DNA from: Chloroflexota bacterium
GTDB taxonomy: Bacteria > Chloroflexota > Dehalococcoidia > Lucifugimonadales > UBA3495
Length of the DNA stretch: 64,000 nucleotides
Direction of reading: 5' to 3'
Assembly: GCA_028875055.1 (NCBI GenBank)
Contig: JAPPGG010000072.1
Location: forward strand, 145,474 to 209,473
In this document: in pieces, positions 62,075 through 64,000 of the stretch
How positions within the stretch are numbered: position 1 is the stretch's first letter
Layout: each line of letters starts with the position of its first letter
Translations under genes and position numbers: made by a program
Notes under the pieces: model-generated
The model's database searches: none
Told to the model about the DNA's origin: nothing
What the model saw: only the letters and a program-made list of their open reading frames with translations

Positions 62075-63826
62075 TTATTCCAGCTCCTCGGACATCTTTG
62101 CCATCAGTTCGTCCAGGGGCATCGCCCCCAGGTTGCCGCCCTCCCGGGTCCTGACCGCCACCGCTCCGTCCTCCTGCTCCCGGTCGCCGACCACCAGCAT
62201 GTAGGGCACCTTCTGCATCTGGGCATTGCGTATCTTCAGGTTCATCCTTTCGCTGCGCCCGTCCAATTCAGAGCGATAGCCGCCGGCCTCCAGCCTTGCC
62301 TTAACCGCCTCCGCGTACTCCTGGTGGCGGTCCGCAATGGGTATCACCACCGCCTGTGTCGGAGCCAGCCACAGCGGGAACGCCCCCGCGTAGTGCTCGA
62401 TCAGCACCCCCAGGAACCGTTCCAGCGAACCCAGGATGGCCCGGTGCACCATGTATGGTCGGCTGCGCCCTCCCTCCGCATCCATAAAGGTCAGGTCGAA
62501 CCGTTCCGGCAGGTTGAAGTCAAACTGCACCGTTGTGCACTGCCATTCCCGCCCCAGCGCGTCCTTAATCATGATGTCTATCTTGGGACCGTAGAATGCT
62601 CCCCCGCCATCGTCAATGTCGTAGGCCAGGTCTCGTCCTTCCAGGGCCCTCCTCAAAGACTCGGTGGCGTGCTCCCACATATCCAGCTCGCCGGCGTAGC
62701 TCTCCGGCCGGGTGGACAGCATTATGTGGAACTCGTCGAAACCGAAGGCCTCCAGCAGCTCAAAGGTCAGGTCCAGCACCCCGCCTACCTCCGACTCCAC
62801 CTGTTCCGGCAGGCAGAATATGTGGGCGTCGTCCTGGGTGAAACCCCTTACCCGCATCAGGCCGTGAAGCACGCCGCTGCGCTCGTACCGGTAAACCGTT
62901 CCCAGTTCCGCTATCCGCAGGGGCAGCTCCCGGTAACTTCGAAGCGACGAGCGGTAGATCATTGTGTGGAATGGACAGTTCATCGGTTTCAGGAAGTACT
63001 CCTGTTCGTCCACTTCCACCGGCGCGTACATGCTTTCGCGGTAGTGCGACAGGTGACCGCTGGTCTGCCACAGTTGCGACCGACCGATGTGCGGCGAATA
63101 CACTATGCTGTAGTCGTGGCGATAGTGGAGGTTTCGCCAGTACTCCTCCACCAAACTGCGCACCATGCCGCCCTTGGGATGCCACACGATCAGGCCCGGT
63201 CCGATTTCATCGTGAATGGAATAGAGGCCCAGCTGGCGGCCCAGGGTTCTGTGGTCCCGCCTTTCCGCCTCTTCCAGCCGGTGCAGGTAATCGTCCAGGG
63301 CCTCCTGGCTTTCCCATGCAGTGCCGTAGATGCGCTGCAGCATGGGCCGGTGTTCGTCGCCGCGCCAGTAGGCCCCGGCGATGTTGAGCAGCTTTACTGC
63401 CGGTATGTCCGCCGTCCCGTCCACGTGGGGCCCCTGGCACAGGTCCACAAATCCCCCGTGACGGTAGATGCTCAGGGTGGTCTCGTCCGGCAGGTCTGAG
63501 ATAATTTCCAGCTTGTAAGGCTGGTCGGAAAACAGGTTGACCGCCTCGTCCCTGCTTATTTCTTCCCGTTCGAAGGGCTGGCTGGACGCGATGGTCTGCC
63601 GCATCAGGTCCTCGATCTGCTCCAGGTCCCCGGGAGTAAAGGGACGCTCTACATCGAAATCGTAGTAGAAGCCGTCCTGCGTCGGCGGCCCGATGCCCAT
63701 CTTTGCTTCGGGAAAAATCCGCAGAACGGCGTCCGCCATAACATGGGCTGCCGAATGCCGCATCCGGTGCCGCAGCCCCTCTCCCGTGTCCGCATGGGAA
63801 TGATCAAGTGCTCCGTGGTCCAGCAT
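62075..63826 (-). CDS. thrS: threonyl-tRNA synthetase lacking the N-terminal TGS domain
   Basis: The 583-residue protein charges tRNA-Thr. The editing domain starts near residue 20 with [11 protein letters not shown] and [12 protein letters not shown]. The class II core has the zinc ligands in [21 protein letters not shown] and [13 protein letters not shown]. The anticodon-binding domain closes the protein. The usual TGS domain (about 60 residues) ahead of the editing domain is missing; the annotated start has AGGAAG 5 bases upstream and the sequence before it is a promoter region, so the absence is real. It is the first gene of the thrS-DUF255 pair. Confidence 0.95.
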   Translation of the reverse strand: MLDHGALDHSHADTGEGLRHRMRHSAAHVMADAVLRIFPEAKMGIGPPTQDGFYYDFDVERPFTPGDLEQIEDLMRQTIASSQPFEREEISRDEAVNLFSDQPYKLEIISDLPDETTLSIYRHGGFVDLCQGPHVDGTADIPAVKLLNIAGAYWRGDEHRPMLQRIYGTAWESQEALDDYLHRLEEAERRDHRTLGRQLGLYSIHDEIGPGLIVWHPKGGMVRSLVEEYWRNLHYRHDYSIVYSPHIGRSQLWQTSGHLSHYRESMYAPVEVDEQEYFLKPMNCPFHTMIYRSSLRSYRELPLRIAELGTVYRYERSGVLHGLMRVRGFTQDDAHIFCLPEQVESEVGGVLDLTFELLEAFGFDEFHIMLSTRPESYAGELDMWEHATESLRRALEGRDLAYDIDDGGGAFYGPKIDIMIKDALGREWQCTTVQFDFNLPERFDLTFMDAEGGRSRPYMVHRAILGSLERFLGVLIEHYAGAFPLWLAPTQAVVIPIADRHQEYAEAVKARLEAGGYRSELDGRSERMNLKIRNAQMQKVPYMLVVGDREQEDGAVAVRTREGGNLGAMPLDELMAKMSEELE

Positions 63827-64000
63827 AAAGACTTCCTGCCTGGTGTTGGGCTAACTCCTGCGGAAGGGTCGCGTAGCCGGTTCCCGCAAGGCGTCCACCA
63901 ATTATACCCAACATAATTGAAGAAAGATAACGTAACTCACCGGGGGTACAGGGCTATCGCATGAATAGTGGTGGGAAACTAGAATAGGAAAACCGAAGAA
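63827..64000. other. 174-base leader/promoter region of thrS
   Basis: It holds the thrS -10 box and an approximately 70-base leader. The leader can form a hairpin from CCTTGCGG and CCGCAGG with one bulged base. A T-box is not evident: no T-box core sequence is recognised. Confidence 0.4.
63901..63906 (-). promoter_or_regulatory. -10 box of thrS
   Basis: On the minus strand TATAAT is a perfect -10. The -35 at 17 bases (TATCTT) is weak. Initiation would be about 65-70 bases before the thrS ATG. Confidence 0.55.

Noticed and set aside
60502..63499. Long rightward frames opposite the DUF255 and thrS genes
   Set aside because: Both are antisense to well-supported genes and lack motifs, starts or ribosome-binding sites.
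63827..63900. T-box riboswitch upstream of thrS
   Set aside because: No T-box core or specifier-loop arrangement is recognisable and the leader is only about 70 bases.

Overview
The window is a gene-dense bacterial chromosome segment of fairly high GC with short operons, many GTG/TTG starts and repeat-filled spacers. No rRNA, phage, insertion sequence or CRISPR array is visible. The gene set fits a Chloroflexota genome of the SAR202/Dehalococcoidia type. That assignment is an inference from an 11-subunit respiratory complex I without nuoEFG, an HdrB-type succinate dehydrogenase, a monomeric isocitrate dehydrogenase, a DUF1501/DUF1800 pair, LLM oxidoreductase and CoA-transferase genes, and dispersed palindromic repeats. 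No marker gene in the window settles it.

Layout. 0-14.5 kb is central metabolism: an Mrp-type ATPase cut by the window edge, a fused acetyl-CoA carboxylase carboxyltransferase, monomeric IDH, malate dehydrogenase, a class-III aminotransferase, a PIG-L deacetylase, then a leftward block of NAD kinase, NUDIX hydrolase and sdhA-sdhB-sdhE. 14.7-25.8 kb is one leftward operon, nuoABCDHIJK-(small DUF2007-like gene)-LMN, behind an extended -10 promoter. 26.4-31.6 kb is rightward: alpha/beta hydrolase, CoA-transferase, rdgB, moaA, a small zinc-binding protein and moaC. A tRNA-Met lies at 31.9 kb.

32-40 kb holds two genes interrupted by in-frame TGA. One is a cysteine-cluster (YkgJ-like) gene. The other is a membrane-anchored thioredoxin-like gene in which TGA falls exactly at the first cysteine of the CxxC motif, and it is a strong selenoprotein candidate. 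The same region carries a PAC2 protein, an MFS transporter, an LLM oxidoreductase and an S9 peptidase. 40-54 kb is accessory catabolism and secretion-type genes: NHL, DUF1501, DUF1800, VOC, polysaccharide deacetylase, M20 peptidase, an internally duplicated protein, a NUDT6-like NUDIX protein, gamma-glutamyltransferase, a CMD-family protein, and an amidase with a GatC-like partner. 54-64 kb is housekeeping: tsaD, a CNNM/CorC protein, a histidine phosphatase, tilS, a DUF255 protein and thrS.

How it works together. IDH, MDH and SDH supply TCA-cycle steps. SDH and complex I feed quinone. The missing NADH-input module implies that complex I takes electrons from another donor. The spacers carry at least three dispersed repeat families, which account for most of the non-coding DNA.
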